A DNA stretch of 64,000 bases from an uncultured Lachnospiraceae bacterium (GCA_902761225.1 CACWJQ010000015.1:1-64000), one strand, 5' to 3'; shown: positions 17,753 to 27,226, numbered from the stretch's first letter. The notes: generated by a model not told the origin, from the sequence alone. A program made the numbers and translations.

Positions 17753-20225
17753 TATTTTTTCCTCCGTTTTTTTGTTTGGGAACACTTACTTTAAACACCA
17801 CGTCCGAACCCGAGTAAGAGCATGTCACGCTGTCACCCGGCTTAACATTCTTCCTGAGTATCTCCTCTGCCAGCCTGTCCTCGATAACATTCTGTATCGC
17901 ACGCTTAAGAGGTCTGGCACCCATCTTCTTATCCGCATACTTCTCAATGAGGTGGCTTTTTATCGAAGGAGCAAGCTTCAGGGTTATGTCCATCTGTTCC
18001 TTGCACCTTGAAGCCAGCTGCGATGCCAGCAGGTCAACGATATCCTTCATATTCCGGTCACTGAGCTGACTGAATACCACGATATCATCTATACGGTTGA
18101 TGAACTCGGGCTTGAAGACTCTCTTGACCTCTTCCATGACTCCCGATTTCATCCTCTCATAATCGGCCTTCTCACCGCCGCTTGATGCGCCGAATCCGAG
18201 ATTCTTGGGATCTACGATCCTTTGGGCGCCGGCATTGGATGTCATGATGATTATCGTATTCTTGAAGGAAACCTTGCGTCCCTTCGAATCGGTCAGATGT
18301 CCGTCATCAAGCACCTGGAGCAGAATGTTGAACACATCCGGATGTGCCTTCTCGATCTCATCAAAGAGAACTACCGAGTAGGGATTGTTCCTGATCTTAT
18401 CCGTAAGCTGTCCGCCCTCGGAGAATCCCACATATCCCGGAGGAGAACCGATCATCTTGGTAGTCGAGAAGCTCTCCATATATTCCGACATGTCGATCCT
18501 TATAAGCGAATCCTCAGAACCAAACATTGCCTCCGCAAGCGCCTTGGACAGCTCCGTCTTGCCGACGCCGGTAGGTCCGAGGAACAGGAACGATCCGACG
18601 GGTCTTCTGGGATCCTTGAGACCCACCCTGCCTCTTCTCATAGCCCTCGAGATACCTTCAACAGCTTCTTCCTGGCCTATGACTCTCTTATGAAGGATGG
18701 ACTCAAGCTTAAGGAGCCTCTCGCTTTCCTTCTCATTCAGCTTGGTAACAGGGATCTTGGTCCACATTGCAACAACCTTTGCAATATCATCCTCACCGAT
18801 GCTGCCCTTGCGGACCCCGTTTTTGCTCTCACTTTTCTTAAGAGCCTTCTCATACTTCCTGATAAGCTCATCCTGCTTCAGCTTGATCTCTCTTGCCTGA
18901 AGGAACGCCTCCATACGGATGGAAAGCTCTATCTGTCTGTCCATTTTGCTGATCTCATCAGCCATGGCCTTATGCTTCTCGGGAACCTCAAGGCTCCTTA
19001 AATGAGCACTTGCCGCAGCTTCATCTATAAGATCGATGGCCTTATCGGGAAGGTTGCGGTCATTGATATATCTTGCGGAAAGTCTTACCGCAGCCTCTAT
19101 GGCATCTTCCGTTATCTCGATATTATGGTGGTCTTCATACTTGTGCTTTATGCCCTCGAGGATACGTACGCTCTCTTCCTCTGAAGGTTCCTCCACCATG
19201 ACGGGCTGAAAACGTCTCTCTAAAGCGGCATCCTTCTCCACATACTTGTGATACTCCGCTATTGTCGTTGCACCGATCAGCTGAAGCTCACCCCTTGCAA
19301 GAGAGGGCTTCATGATATTGGAAGCATCGATGGAGCCTTCCGCTCCGCCGGCACCTATAAGAGTATGTATCTCGTCGAGGAAAAGAATGATATTGCCGCT
19401 CTCCTCAACCTCTCTTATAACTCTCTTGATCCTCTCTTCGAACTCACCGCGGTACTTGGAACCTGCCACCATTCCGGGAAGATCGAGGGTAAGAAGCCTC
19501 TTGTTCCTGACGGTATCAGGTGCATCACCGGAGGCTATCAGCTGTGCAAGTCCCTCAACAACTGCGGTCTTGCCCACTCCGGGCTCACCGATCAGGCAGG
19601 GATTATTCTTGGTCCTGCGTGAGAGGATCTGGATTATCCTCTTGATCTCATCCTTTCTTCCGATGACGGGATCCAGCTTTCCTTCGGATGCAAGCCTGGT
19701 AAGATCCCTTGAATACTGGTCAAGGATTGACATTCTGTCTCCCTGATCGGATCCGTGCTGCATGAGATCTTCTCTTGCAAGTCTGGGGTCCTGTCCCATT
19801 GCGGCAAGAGTATCCGCATATACCTTCATGGGATTGACACCCATTGTGGCAAGAAGTCTTACCGCAACATTCTCGCCCTCCTTGATAAGAGCAAGAAGGA
19901 TATGCTCCGTTCCTATGAGTTCCTGGCCGAACCTCTCCGCAAGCTTTGCAGCTCCTTCAAGTATGGCTCTGGCCCTTGGGGAATACTCCTCTCTGGACTC
20001 TATGGCAAGTGCCGTATTGAAGCTGATCATATCTCTGATCATATCAGTCAGCTTGCCCGAATCAACCTTATTGGCTGCAAGCACTGAGCCCGCCATGCTC
20101 TCGGTATTGAGCACAAGTCCCAGCAGGATGTGCTCCGAGCCTATATAGCTCTGGCGGAGCTTCTTTGCCCACTTGGCGGCAATGCTCAGTGACATTTTTG
20201 CTTTTTCCGAATAATTACCTTCCAC
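17745..20225 (-). CDS. clpC: ClpC-type AAA+ chaperone
   Basis: ClpC unfolds proteins for the ClpP protease. The 826-residue protein has two N-terminal Clp repeats (residues 1-145), AAA domain 1 with GEPGVGKTA near 210, a short coiled middle domain near 400-450, and AAA domain 2 with GPTGVGKTE near 550, then the C-terminal small domain. LFDEIEKAHPDV and NNPYSVVLFDE mark Walker B of domain 2. The start is GTG 20225 with GGGAG 7 bases before. In Bacilli the operon is led by CtsR and McsAB; here a GntR/YtrA regulator takes that place and no mcs genes are seen. No clpP lies in the window. Confidence 0.96.
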   Translation of the reverse strand: MEGNYSEKAKMSLSIAAKWAKKLRQSYIGSEHILLGLVLNTESMAGSVLAANKVDSGKLTDMIRDMISFNTALAIESREEYSPRARAILEGAAKLAERFGQELIGTEHILLALIKEGENVAVRLLATMGVNPMKVYADTLAAMGQDPRLAREDLMQHGSDQGDRMSILDQYSRDLTRLASEGKLDPVIGRKDEIKRIIQILSRRTKNNPCLIGEPGVGKTAVVEGLAQLIASGDAPDTVRNKRLLTLDLPGMVAGSKYRGEFEERIKRVIREVEESGNIILFLDEIHTLIGAGGAEGSIDASNIMKPSLARGELQLIGATTIAEYHKYVEKDAALERRFQPVMVEEPSEEESVRILEGIKHKYEDHHNIEITEDAIEAAVRLSARYINDRNLPDKAIDLIDEAAASAHLRSLEVPEKHKAMADEISKMDRQIELSIRMEAFLQAREIKLKQDELIRKYEKALKKSESKNGVRKGSIGEDDIAKVVAMWTKIPVTKLNEKESERLLKLESILHKRVIGQEEAVEGISRAMRRGRVGLKDPRRPVGSFLFLGPTGVGKTELSKALAEAMFGSEDSLIRIDMSEYMESFSTTKMIGSPPGYVGFSEGGQLTDKIRNNPYSVVLFDEIEKAHPDVFNILLQVLDDGHLTDSKGRKVSFKNTIIIMTSNAGAQRIVDPKNLGFGASSGGEKADYERMKSGVMEEVKRVFKPEFINRIDDIVVFSQLSDRNMKDIVDLLASQLASRCKEQMDITLKLAPSIKSHLIEKYADKKMGARPLKRAIQNVIEDRLAEEILRKNVKPGDSVTCSYSGSDVVFKVSVPKQKNGGKNNG

Positions 20226-20241
20226 CTTGATCTCCCGTTAT

Positions 20242-20625
20242 TTATTTTCCTCTGAGGGAATCATATTCCTGAAATATCTGGTCCACAAGTTTATGTACAT
20301 CCTCGCGGGTTATATTCCTGCAGGATGCACGTGCTATATCAACTCTCAGGCTTTCCTTAAGCTCTGCAAGTGCATTGGCCTTGTCCGGCTCAACACTGAT
20401 CACCGCACCGCGCCTTCTGTCCACCTTGACATATCCCTGCTGTCTGAGGACCGTGTATGCCTTGTTCACGGTATGCATATTGATGCCGATATCATCTGCC
20501 AGCTGTCTTACGGAGGGAAGAGGATCACCATCGTTCAATCTGGCCGCCGCAATGCCCATTATTATCTGATCGCACAGCTGCGAATATATCGCTTCATCAC
20601 TGTTAAAATCTATCTCAATATACAT
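20242..20625 (-). CDS. GntR/YtrA-family regulator of the clpC operon
   Basis: A 127-residue GntR regulator of the short YtrA type: winged helix at about residues 10-75 (YSQLCDQIIMGI, PLPSVRQLADDIGIN, HTVNKAYTVLRQQG) and a short helical dimer tail. I chose ATG 20625, which has a strong AAAGGAGG site; the longer upstream frame would read through promoter sequence. The gene lies 16 bases before clpC, and a perfect 21-bp palindrome overlaps the promoter, so it very probably controls itself and clpC. The signal it senses is unknown; YtrA regulators often respond to cell-envelope stress. Confidence 0.9.
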   Translation of the reverse strand: MYIEIDFNSDEAIYSQLCDQIIMGIAAARLNDGDPLPSVRQLADDIGINMHTVNKAYTVLRQQGYVKVDRRRGAVISVEPDKANALAELKESLRVDIARASCRNITREDVHKLVDQIFQEYDSLRGK

Positions 20626-20678
20626 CTCTTCCTCCTTTCCCGGATTAATTCCAAAAAAGAACCTGTCAGGAACAATTC

Positions 20679-20717
20679 TGTTATATATAAGATATAACAA
20701 CAGACAATATCGGTCAA
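20679..20717 (-). promoter_or_regulatory. Promoter and operator of the gntR-clpC-radA operon
   Basis: TGTTATAT-N5-ATATAACA is a perfect inverted repeat (20679-20699). It covers the -10 (TATCTT, 20689-20694), which is 17 bases from a -35 TTGACC (20712-20717) on the minus strand. The overlap and position fit negative autoregulation by the GntR protein. Confidence 0.7.
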
Positions 20718-20743
20718 TGAAAACATAGTTGAAAATAATAAAA

Positions 20744-20770
20744 GAACGGGCCGTCCTGACCCGTCCTTTT
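20744..20770. terminator. Terminator between SH3b gene and gntR
   Basis: A GC-rich stem (ACGGG/CCCGT) with T-runs on both sides (TTCTTTTATT on the minus strand). It ends the SH3b gene, upstream of the gntR promoter. Confidence 0.7.
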
Positions 20771-20795
20771 ATCACCGGTTTTCACACCGTTTTAT

Positions 20796-22262
20796 TTATT
20801 TGTCATCGTCGTCCCAGTTGAGGAATCCGAATTCAAACTCATCATCGTCATCATCTACGGGAGGCTTTCTGTGATGCTCCTTGGGAGCCGATACATTCTC
20901 GGTTCTGGGTCTGTGGGGCTTTCTTTCAGATGCATCTACTTCAGGTGCCTGAGCAGGTTCGGGAGCTGCGGCTCTTACTTCTTCCCTTGCAGGTGCTGCC
21001 TCACGTGCAGGCTCAGCTGCTCTTCTCTCGGCATTCTCAGAAGGTCTTACGGTATGTGAGCTCTGACCTTTCTGAACATCGACGGGTCTTCTCTCGCCTG
21101 CTGCAGGTCTTGCTGCGGGTCTTTCACCGGTCTGTCTGTCTGCGGGTCTTGCGCCTTCAGGTCTTCTGCGCTCTCCTGCAGCTGCTTCCCTGCGGGCTCC
21201 TTCACGTCCTGCTGCGTTTCTTGCGGGGCGCTCCTGACCCTGGGGTCTTCTTCCCTCTCCATGGCCTGCGATGCGCTTGGTCCTCTCCTTCTCTGCCTCA
21301 GCGAAGGCTGCCCTGTCATCGAGATCCTTCCACTTCATGAAGAAGATCACGGCTGCTACGATGGCAGCGATAAGAAGGATAACAAGAATGATAAGTCCGG
21401 TCCTGAGTGACTTGATCTTGGATTCCTGCTTCTCAATGAGCTCTGTGTTGGTCTCATTGGTCTTGAACAGATTGTCGATGTTGTACTGCTTTCCCTGATT
21501 GTAATCAAGGAGGAACCATCCGTCAGCCTGCTCCTGGGTATCCCATATCTTCTGGATGGTAGGCTGTGTGGTCTCTGTGGTGGTAGGGATGGGATCGGGT
21601 GTGCTGGCAGTCTCTGTGGGAGCCTTCAGCTCACCGGAAAGCTTGACGTAGTCGGATCTGATGTATCCTGTGGTGCTGACACCGTCCTTGGTAAATGTAA
21701 GATAATACCATGTGTTGCCGTCTGTACCCTGCTTGGTTCCGGTTACGGAAAGGGTAAGTCCGTTATTGGCCTTGGCAACGATCTCACTGTTGGTGGAAGC
21801 ATCTGCTCTTACGTTAACATCAGCAGTCGTGGTTCCGCTCACGGTCTCAACAGGTGTAACTCCATCCGTATTAACGGTTGCTGTTGTCGTGGCAGTCGTT
21901 GTTGTGGTGGTTGCCGCTGCAGCAGATGTTGCGGGAGTGGTTCCGTCAGTGATCTCCACAAGATCGGATCTGATGTATCCTGTAGTATTGGCATCTACAG
22001 TGATCTGATACCAGATATATCCGTCAGCGCCGGTGGTCTGGCTCTTGATGTCTATGGTATCTCCCTTTGAAAGACTTGCTATGGCATCCGATGTGGTTGA
22101 TGCCTGTGCTCTTACGTTGGCTGTTGTTGATGTTACCTTGCCGGCGCTTGCCATTACGATCATGGCGAACTGCCTGCCAAACAGGATCGCAAGAACGGCA
22201 GCAACGATCACAGCCGTCATAATGACCTGTCTGATCTTTTCACTCTTGGTTTTCATACTCAT
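20796..22262 (-). CDS. Membrane protein with two SH3b domains and acidic tail
   Basis: A 488-residue protein. Residues 12-36 form a membrane helix, followed by two bacterial SH3 domains (about 42-105 and 145-208; NVRAQASTTSDAIASL and NVRADASTNSEIVAK are the usual openings), each ending in GYIRSD. A Thr-rich linker lies between them. After a helical segment comes a second membrane helix (288-309) and a long cytoplasmic tail rich in Arg, Pro, Ala and Glu that ends in Asp-rich blocks around EFEFGFLNW. SH3b domains commonly bind peptidoglycan. So it probably links the wall to something in the cytoplasm. ATG 22262 has GGAGG 11 bases upstream; the gene begins 19 bases after purD. Confidence 0.8.
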   Translation of the reverse strand: MSMKTKSEKIRQVIMTAVIVAAVLAILFGRQFAMIVMASAGKVTSTTANVRAQASTTSDAIASLSKGDTIDIKSQTTGADGYIWYQITVDANTTGYIRSDLVEITDGTTPATSAAAATTTTTTATTTATVNTDGVTPVETVSGTTTADVNVRADASTNSEIVAKANNGLTLSVTGTKQGTDGNTWYYLTFTKDGVSTTGYIRSDYVKLSGELKAPTETASTPDPIPTTTETTQPTIQKIWDTQEQADGWFLLDYNQGKQYNIDNLFKTNETNTELIEKQESKIKSLRTGLIILVILLIAAIVAAVIFFMKWKDLDDRAAFAEAEKERTKRIAGHGEGRRPQGQERPARNAAGREGARREAAAGERRRPEGARPADRQTGERPAARPAAGERRPVDVQKGQSSHTVRPSENAERRAAEPAREAAPAREEVRAAAPEPAQAPEVDASERKPHRPRTENVSAPKEHHRKPPVDDDDDEFEFGFLNWDDDDK

Positions 22263-22281
22263 TTTTAAGATTACCTCCGCC

Positions 22282-23559
22282 TCATGCTTCATCGATTGCT
22301 TTTCCGATGTCATGTCTCATGTATTTATTATCAAAAGAAACCCACTCGGTTGCTTCGTAAGCTTTTCTCCTGGCATCCTTAAGATCGGTTCCAAGCGCGG
22401 TGATACCCAGTACCCTTCCGCCGTTTGTAACTATACGGCCGCTGTCATCGAACCTGGTTCCCGCATGGAAGCAGAATGCATCCTCTTTGCCTTCGAAGTT
22501 CTCAAGCCCTGTGATGGGGAATCCCTTCTCATAGCTGACGGGATATCCGTTGCTTGCAAGCACTACGCACACAGCAGCCTTGTCGGAGAACTTAAGGTCG
22601 ATGTCGGCAAGCTTTCCGTCTATGCAGGCATCGAATACATCAAGGATATCATTCTCGAGTCTGGGAAGAACTACCTGCGCTTCGGGATCACCGAATCTCG
22701 CATTATACTCAAGGACCCTGGGTCCCTTCGGAGTAAGCATAAGTCCGAAGAAGATGACTCCGTGGAATGGTCTTCCCTCTGCAGCCATGGCATCGACTGT
22801 GGGCTGGAAGATATTCTTCCGGCAGAAATCATCAACCTCTTTGGTATAGAAGGGGCTGGGTGAGAAATTACCCATACCGCCTGTGTTAAGACCCGTATCT
22901 CCATCCCCTGCTCTCTTATGATCCTGAGCCGAGGACATGATCTTAACCGTCTTGCCGTCCACAAATGACAGCACGCTGACCTCGCGGCCGGTCATGAACT
23001 CCTCGATGACCATCCTGTTGCCGGCGCTTCCGAACTTCTTGTCCTGCATGATGGTCTTAACACCTTCCTCAGCGTCCGCAAGCGTCTCGCAGATGAGGAC
23101 TCCCTTTCCGAGGGCAAGACCGTCAGCCTTAAGAACTATGGGGAATTCAGCCTTTGTTCTGAGATACTCCAGGGCCTTTTCCGCATCATCGAATGTCTCA
23201 TATGCAGCGGTAGGGATGTTGTACTTCTTCATAAGATCCTTGGAGAATGCCTTGCTGCCCTCGATGATGGCTGCATTTGCCCTGGGGCCGAATGCCCTGA
23301 TGCCGGCCTTTTCCAGTTCATCCACAAGTCCTCCCACAAGGGGATCATCCATTCCGACTACTACCATGTCAATGGCATTGTCTTTGGAAAATGATACGAT
23401 CTTATCGAATTCCATCGCACCGATGGGAACACATTCCGCAAGCGCTGCGATACCCGCATTTCCGGGAGCACAGTAAAGCTTCTCACACCTGGGACTCTTT
23501 GAAACAGCCTGAGCTATCGCATGCTCTCTTCCGCCGCTGCCTACTATAAGTACTCTCAT
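22282..23559 (-). CDS. purD: Phosphoribosylamine-glycine ligase
   Basis: PurD joins glycine to phosphoribosylamine using ATP, step 2 of purine synthesis. The 425-residue protein has MRVLIVGSGGREHAI at its start, the ATP-grasp domain (KADGLALGKGVLIC, then VIEEFMTGREVSVLSF) and the HKRAGDGDTGLNTGGMG and NARFGDPEAQ motifs. Full length. ATG 23559 begins one base after the purN stop; a longer frame upstream lies inside purN. Last gene of purE-purM-purN-purD. Confidence 0.97.
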   Translation of the reverse strand: MRVLIVGSGGREHAIAQAVSKSPRCEKLYCAPGNAGIAALAECVPIGAMEFDKIVSFSKDNAIDMVVVGMDDPLVGGLVDELEKAGIRAFGPRANAAIIEGSKAFSKDLMKKYNIPTAAYETFDDAEKALEYLRTKAEFPIVLKADGLALGKGVLICETLADAEEGVKTIMQDKKFGSAGNRMVIEEFMTGREVSVLSFVDGKTVKIMSSAQDHKRAGDGDTGLNTGGMGNFSPSPFYTKEVDDFCRKNIFQPTVDAMAAEGRPFHGVIFFGLMLTPKGPRVLEYNARFGDPEAQVVLPRLENDILDVFDACIDGKLADIDLKFSDKAAVCVVLASNGYPVSYEKGFPITGLENFEGKEDAFCFHAGTRFDDSGRIVTNGGRVLGITALGTDLKDARRKAYEATEWVSFDNKYMRHDIGKAIDEA

Positions 23560-23560
23560 G

Positions 23561-24187
23561 TCACACCTTTCTGACCGCGCGCCCGTTTTCCATGACCACG
23601 CGTCCGTTAGCAATATCATCTATGGCACGGGGCAGCAGTATCCATTCTGCTTCCTCCATGACTCTTTTCTGAAGAACCTCGGGAGTATCTCCCTCAAGTA
23701 CCTGAACAGCCTTCTGGGAAATGATCGGTCCCTCATCCATTCCTTCATTCACAAAGTGAACCGTAGCTCCCGTAACCTTCACTCCTCTTTCAAGCGCCTT
23801 CTCATGCACCTTGAGTCCGTAATAACCGGTCCCGCAAAATGAAGGTATGAGCGATGGGTGGATGTTGATTATCCTGCCGGGATAGGTCTGAACCATCTCC
23901 TCCGGTATCCTTACAAGGAATCCGGCAAGAACGATCAGATCAGGCTGAAGCTCAGCAAGCTTATCCAGAAACGCCCTGTGGAATGCTTCCCTGTCGGGAA
24001 AGCTCTTCGGATGGATCACAAAAGCAGGTATCCCTGCCGCTGCAGCTCTGTCGAGACTCTTTACGCCGGGATTGTTGCTGATCACCCCAACTATCTCAGT
24101 GTTGGTAATGGATCCTGACGCAACTCCGTCGATTATTGCCTGAAGATTGGTACCGCCTCCGCTTACACAGACGACTATTCTCAGCAT
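23561..24187 (-). CDS. purN: Phosphoribosylglycinamide formyltransferase
   Basis: PurN moves a formyl group from 10-formyl-tetrahydrofolate to GAR (step 3). The 208-residue protein starts with [18 protein letters not shown], has the folate-site [17 protein letters not shown] around residue 105 with the catalytic His, and [17 protein letters not shown] containing the catalytic Asp. I chose ATG 24187, overlapping the purM stop by 7 bases, over an upstream ATG inside purM. Normal length. Confidence 0.97.
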   Translation of the reverse strand: MLRIVVCVSGGGTNLQAIIDGVASGSITNTEIVGVISNNPGVKSLDRAAAAGIPAFVIHPKSFPDREAFHRAFLDKLAELQPDLIVLAGFLVRIPEEMVQTYPGRIINIHPSLIPSFCGTGYYGLKVHEKALERGVKVTGATVHFVNEGMDEGPIISQKAVQVLEGDTPEVLQKRVMEEAEWILLPRAIDDIANGRVVMENGRAVRKV

Positions 24188-25212
24188 AAGGTCACTCCCT
24201 TTTCGCCTTCTATGCACTTGCCTACCACGAAAGCCTTCTCACCGGCAGCATTAAGGATCTCCACTGCCTTGTCAGCATCTGCGGGATCAAGTGCAAGGAC
24301 CATTCCAAGTCCCATATTATAAGTGTTGTACATCATATGCTCCTCAATCTCACCGGTCTTGGCGATAAGTCCGAAGATGGGAGGGATGTCATAGCTGTTC
24401 TTCTCAATCTGGGCATTGATTCCGTCGGGAAGCATCCTGGGAATGTTCTCATAGAAGCCGCCGCCTGTAATGTGGCTGCATCCCTTTACTCTTACTCCGC
24501 CGTTCTTGAGAGCCTTAAGAGCCTTGACATAGATCCTTGTGGGAGTAAGGAGAGCCTCGCCCAGAGTCTCGCCCAGCTCGTCATAATACTTCTTAAGGGA
24601 TTCTTCGCTCATCTCGAATACCTTCCTGATGAGTGAAAAACCATTGGAGTGGATACCGCTGGATGCGATACCTACAAGTGTGTCACCTGCCTTGATATCT
24701 GCTCCGGTAATAAGATCCTTCTTATCTACAACACCTACCGAAAATCCTGCGATGTCATATTCATCATCGGGCATCATTCCGGGATGCTCTGCGGTCTCGC
24801 CGCCTACCAGAGCACACTCTGACATCTTACAGCCCTCAGCAACTCCCTTTACGATCTCTGCGATCTTCTCAGGAATGTTCTTGCCGCATGCGATGTAATC
24901 GAGGAAGAAAAGAGGCTCGCCCCCCGCACATGCCACATCGTTAACACACATTGCGACACAGTCGATACCGATGGTGTCATGCTTGTCAAGTATCATTGCA
25001 GCCTTGAGCTTGGTTCCGACTCCGTCTGTTCCGGAGAGGAGTATGGGCTCTTCCATTCCCTTGAAAGCCGCTGCCGAGAATGCTCCCGAGAATCCTCCCA
25101 GACCTCCCATTACTTCCGGTCTGTTTGTCTCTGCCACACACTTCTTGATCAGCTCAACGGATCTGTAACCGGCTTCGATGTCAACGCCTGCTGCCTTGTA
25201 ATCAAGTGCCAT
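24181..25212 (-). CDS. purM: AIR synthase (phosphoribosylformylglycinamidine cyclo-ligase)
   Basis: PurM closes the imidazole ring of FGAM to give AIR, the step directly after PurL. The 343-residue protein has the family's [12 protein letters not shown] opening, [22 protein letters not shown], and [10 protein letters not shown], then SNGFSLIR and [18 protein letters not shown] 25212 has AGGAAAAGG upstream; a GTG three codons earlier is less likely. Second gene of the purEMND operon. Confidence 0.97.
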   Translation of the reverse strand: MALDYKAAGVDIEAGYRSVELIKKCVAETNRPEVMGGLGGFSGAFSAAAFKGMEEPILLSGTDGVGTKLKAAMILDKHDTIGIDCVAMCVNDVACAGGEPLFFLDYIACGKNIPEKIAEIVKGVAEGCKMSECALVGGETAEHPGMMPDDEYDIAGFSVGVVDKKDLITGADIKAGDTLVGIASSGIHSNGFSLIRKVFEMSEESLKKYYDELGETLGEALLTPTRIYVKALKALKNGGVRVKGCSHITGGGFYENIPRMLPDGINAQIEKNSYDIPPIFGLIAKTGEIEEHMMYNTYNMGLGMVLALDPADADKAVEILNAAGEKAFVVGKCIEGEKGVTLC

Positions 25213-25238
25213 TTTTTTCACCTTTTCCTGTAAAATTA

Positions 25239-25775
25239 TTATTTGTTCTCGAGATATTTCTTATATCCGATCTCCTGAAGCTTCGCATCCTTGTCCTGGA
25301 CCTGCTTCTTAAGATCGGCTGAATACTTCTTAAGCTTACCAAGCAGCTTCTTATCCGATGTTGCCAGGATCTTGGCAGCGAGAAGTCCCGCATTGGCACC
25401 GCCGTTTATGGCAACGGTCGCAACCGGGATGCCGCTGGGCATCTGGACTATGGAATAAAGCGAATCCCTTCCTCCAAGTGATGTTGTATGCATGGGGATA
25501 CCGATGACAGGCATCGGGAAGATAGCCGCACACATTCCCGGAAGATGAGCTGCCATTCCGGCTCCTGCAATGATGACCTTGAATCCCTTCTTCTCTGCAT
25601 TTGATGCATACTCGAAAAAGATATCAGGCTCCCTGTGAGCCGAAATTATCGTCATCTCATAACCTATGCCAAGCTTGTCGAGTATCTCGGCTGCCTTGGC
25701 CATAACGGGCATATCAGAGTCACTGCCCATAACGATCCCGACCAAAGGTGCGGGATTCTTCTTTGCTGTACTCAT
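25239..25775 (-). CDS. purE: N5-carboxyaminoimidazole ribonucleotide mutase
   Basis: PurE class I converts N5-CAIR to CAIR. The first 160 residues carry [31 protein letters not shown] and [11 protein letters not shown] with the catalytic Ser, Asp and His positions. The last 20 residues extend past the usual core as a charged helix. It heads the purE-purM-purN-purD operon; no purK follows. A good GGAGG site (AGGAGG) lies before the ATG. I see no clear purine riboswitch in the 190 bases upstream. Confidence 0.96.
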   Translation of the reverse strand: MSTAKKNPAPLVGIVMGSDSDMPVMAKAAEILDKLGIGYEMTIISAHREPDIFFEYASNAEKKGFKVIIAGAGMAAHLPGMCAAIFPMPVIGIPMHTTSLGGRDSLYSIVQMPSGIPVATVAINGGANAGLLAAKILATSDKKLLGKLKKYSADLKKQVQDKDAKLQEIGYKKYLENK

Positions 25776-25930
25776 TAAAAACCTCCTGCGTTTTTACCTA
25801 TAATATATAGAAAAAAGCAATATCCATGATGATTTTACTAAAATAAGTGCCTTCATGCAATACAAATTGACTATATTTAGTAATTCTTAAAGAGTATTTA
25901 ATGTTTTTTCACCATATTTGGTGGACAATT

Positions 25931-25961
25931 AAAAAAGCTCCGGAATGGTTTTCCGAAGCTC
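25931..25961 (-). terminator. Terminator after the DUF6142-like gene
   Basis: Minus strand: AGCTTCGGAA, 4-base loop region, TTCCGGAGCT and TTTTTT. A strong intrinsic terminator just after the stop of the small membrane protein gene, separating it from purE. Confidence 0.9.
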
Positions 25962-25968
25962 TTAAAGT

Positions 25969-26277
25969 CTATGCAGGTATCCAGAGGATAAACGCCTCTA
26001 TCAGGAGTGCTATGGAGTTGAGTATTATCCCGATGATCCCGGTTATGTGGTATGAATCGGGGATCCTTACAGCCATTACACCCATGAACCATCCCACAAG
26101 AGAGTACAGGGTGGCAAGAGCGCAGCCCACTCCGAATCCCATGGGAACATCTCCGCCCAGAAGATAGCTGCTTCCGATCCCGTATATGAGGGAACCGAGA
26201 GCTATCGCACCCAGTATGGCGGACATTATCCCGATATAAGGGTGCCGCCTGTTTGTGAACATGTATGATCTGCGCAT
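25969..26277 (-). CDS. Small membrane protein, DUF6142-like
   Basis: A 102-residue protein with three hydrophobic helices (about 15-40, 48-70 and 78-100) and a short basic N-terminus containing FTNRRHP. The pattern resembles the DUF6142 group of small Clostridial membrane proteins of unknown role. It starts 13 bases after the 51-residue membrane gene and ends in a strong terminator. No good ribosome site stands before ATG 26277, which may mean coupling with the upstream gene or use of the second Met (MFTNRR). Confidence 0.7.
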   Translation of the reverse strand: MRRSYMFTNRRHPYIGIMSAILGAIALGSLIYGIGSSYLLGGDVPMGFGVGCALATLYSLVGWFMGVMAVRIPDSYHITGIIGIILNSIALLIEAFILWIPA

Positions 26278-26290
26278 TTCTACGGATATA

Positions 26291-26446
26291 TCAGAACATT
26301 ATCTTGGATCTGGAGGAAAGGAGCTTTGCTCCGCTTATTACCAGCATGATCCCTGCTCCCAGTCCGAGGATTATCGTTGAGATCCCTATGGCGATATTCC
26401 ATGCGCCTGTTGCCCTTACTACTTTATATACCTTCTCTTCTTCCAT
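26291..26446 (-). CDS. 51-residue membrane protein
   Basis: A short frame, ATG 26446 to TGA 26291, with an excellent GAAAGGAG site 6 bases before it. The peptide begins MEEEKVYKVVRATGAWNIAI, has one or two hydrophobic helices (about 15-44) and ends in a basic stretch with a LLSSRSK-like motif. The ribosome site, the charge layout and its position between pyrE and the DUF6142-like gene make it a real gene. Its function is unknown. Confidence 0.7.
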   Translation of the reverse strand: MEEEKVYKVVRATGAWNIAIGISTIILGLGAGIMLVISGAKLLSSRSKIMF

Positions 26447-26468
26447 CTTGTGCTCCTTTCAAACCCAA

Positions 26469-26525
26469 ATGCGGTATCCGCACTGCCGGCAGTTTATACT
26501 GCCTAACGGTTTATGCCGTCCGCAT
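26469..26525 (-). other. Structured spacer between pyrE and small membrane genes
   Basis: An outer pairing (TGCGG at 26470 with CCGCA near 26520) encloses two smaller hairpins: GGCAG-TTTATA-CTGCC and ACGG-TTTATG-CCGT. No T-run follows. It may process or stabilise the pyrE mRNA; it could also be a partial terminator. Confidence 0.35.
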
Positions 26526-26548
26526 ACCGACTGTTTACCGGATAAGGT

Positions 26549-27226
26549 TTACTTTGCTCCGTACTGTGCATAGTACTCGTCTATTGCCTTCTTAAGGTCG
26601 TCATCGATCCATACCCTGCCCTGTCTTTCGGTATTGTACAGATATTCAGTGACTTCCTTCATGGTTACGATGGCAGCGGTGTCAAAGCCGTATGTGCTCT
26701 TTATCTCATCAAGAGCGCTACCGTCGGAATGAAGTCCCTTCTCCATGCGGTTAAGGGATACGATAAGTCCCTTGATCTCTACATCAGCCTGAGCCCTGAT
26801 GATGGGGAATGTCTCTTCGATCGACTTGCCCGATGTGGTGACATCCTCGATCATGATGACCCTGTCGCCGTCATTTAGCTTGGAACCCAGCAGGATGCCG
26901 GTATCACCGTGGTCCTTGACCTCCTTACGGTTGGAGCAGTATCTGACCTCCTTGCCGTAGAGTCTTGAATAGGCGATGGCAGTGGCTACTCCCAGGGGAA
27001 TTCCCTTGTAAGCAGGTCCGAACAGCACATCAAAATCGTCCCCGAAATTGTCATGGATGGCCTTGGCATAGTACTCGCCGAGCCTTCCCAGCTGAGATCC
27101 CGTGACATATGCTCCCGCATTCATGAAAAAGGGCGATCTTCTTCCGCTCTTCAGGGTAAAATCACCGAACTTGAGCACCTGGCACTCGATCATGAAATCT
27201 ATGAATTCCTGTTTATACTGTTCCAT
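26549..27226 (-). CDS. pyrE: Orotate phosphoribosyltransferase
   Basis: PyrE joins orotate to PRPP to make OMP in pyrimidine synthesis. The 225-residue protein has FTLKSGRRSPFFMNAG, FGPAYKGIPL, and the PRPP-binding VIMIEDVTTSGKS near residue 125. I chose ATG 27226, with GAGG 5 bases before it; the frame extends 23 codons further upstream without a ribosome site. The other pyr genes are not here. It is divergent from the DUF4317 gene. Confidence 0.96.
   Translation of the reverse strand: MEQYKQEFIDFMIECQVLKFGDFTLKSGRRSPFFMNAGAYVTGSQLGRLGEYYAKAIHDNFGDDFDVLFGPAYKGIPLGVATAIAYSRLYGKEVRYCSNRKEVKDHGDTGILLGSKLNDGDRVIMIEDVTTSGKSIEETFPIIRAQADVEIKGLIVSLNRMEKGLHSDGSALDEIKSTYGFDTAAIVTMKEVTEYLYNTERQGRVWIDDDLKKAIDEYYAQYGAK

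Noticed and set aside
15942..20225. Missing CtsR/McsAB read as gene loss or contamination
   Set aside because: The GntR-clpC-small protein-radA order is, as I recall, usual for Lachnospiraceae.
25776..25900. Purine riboswitch upstream of purE
   Set aside because: No pair of matching loops with the conserved UAUA/GUCUC-type core; only AT-rich sequence.
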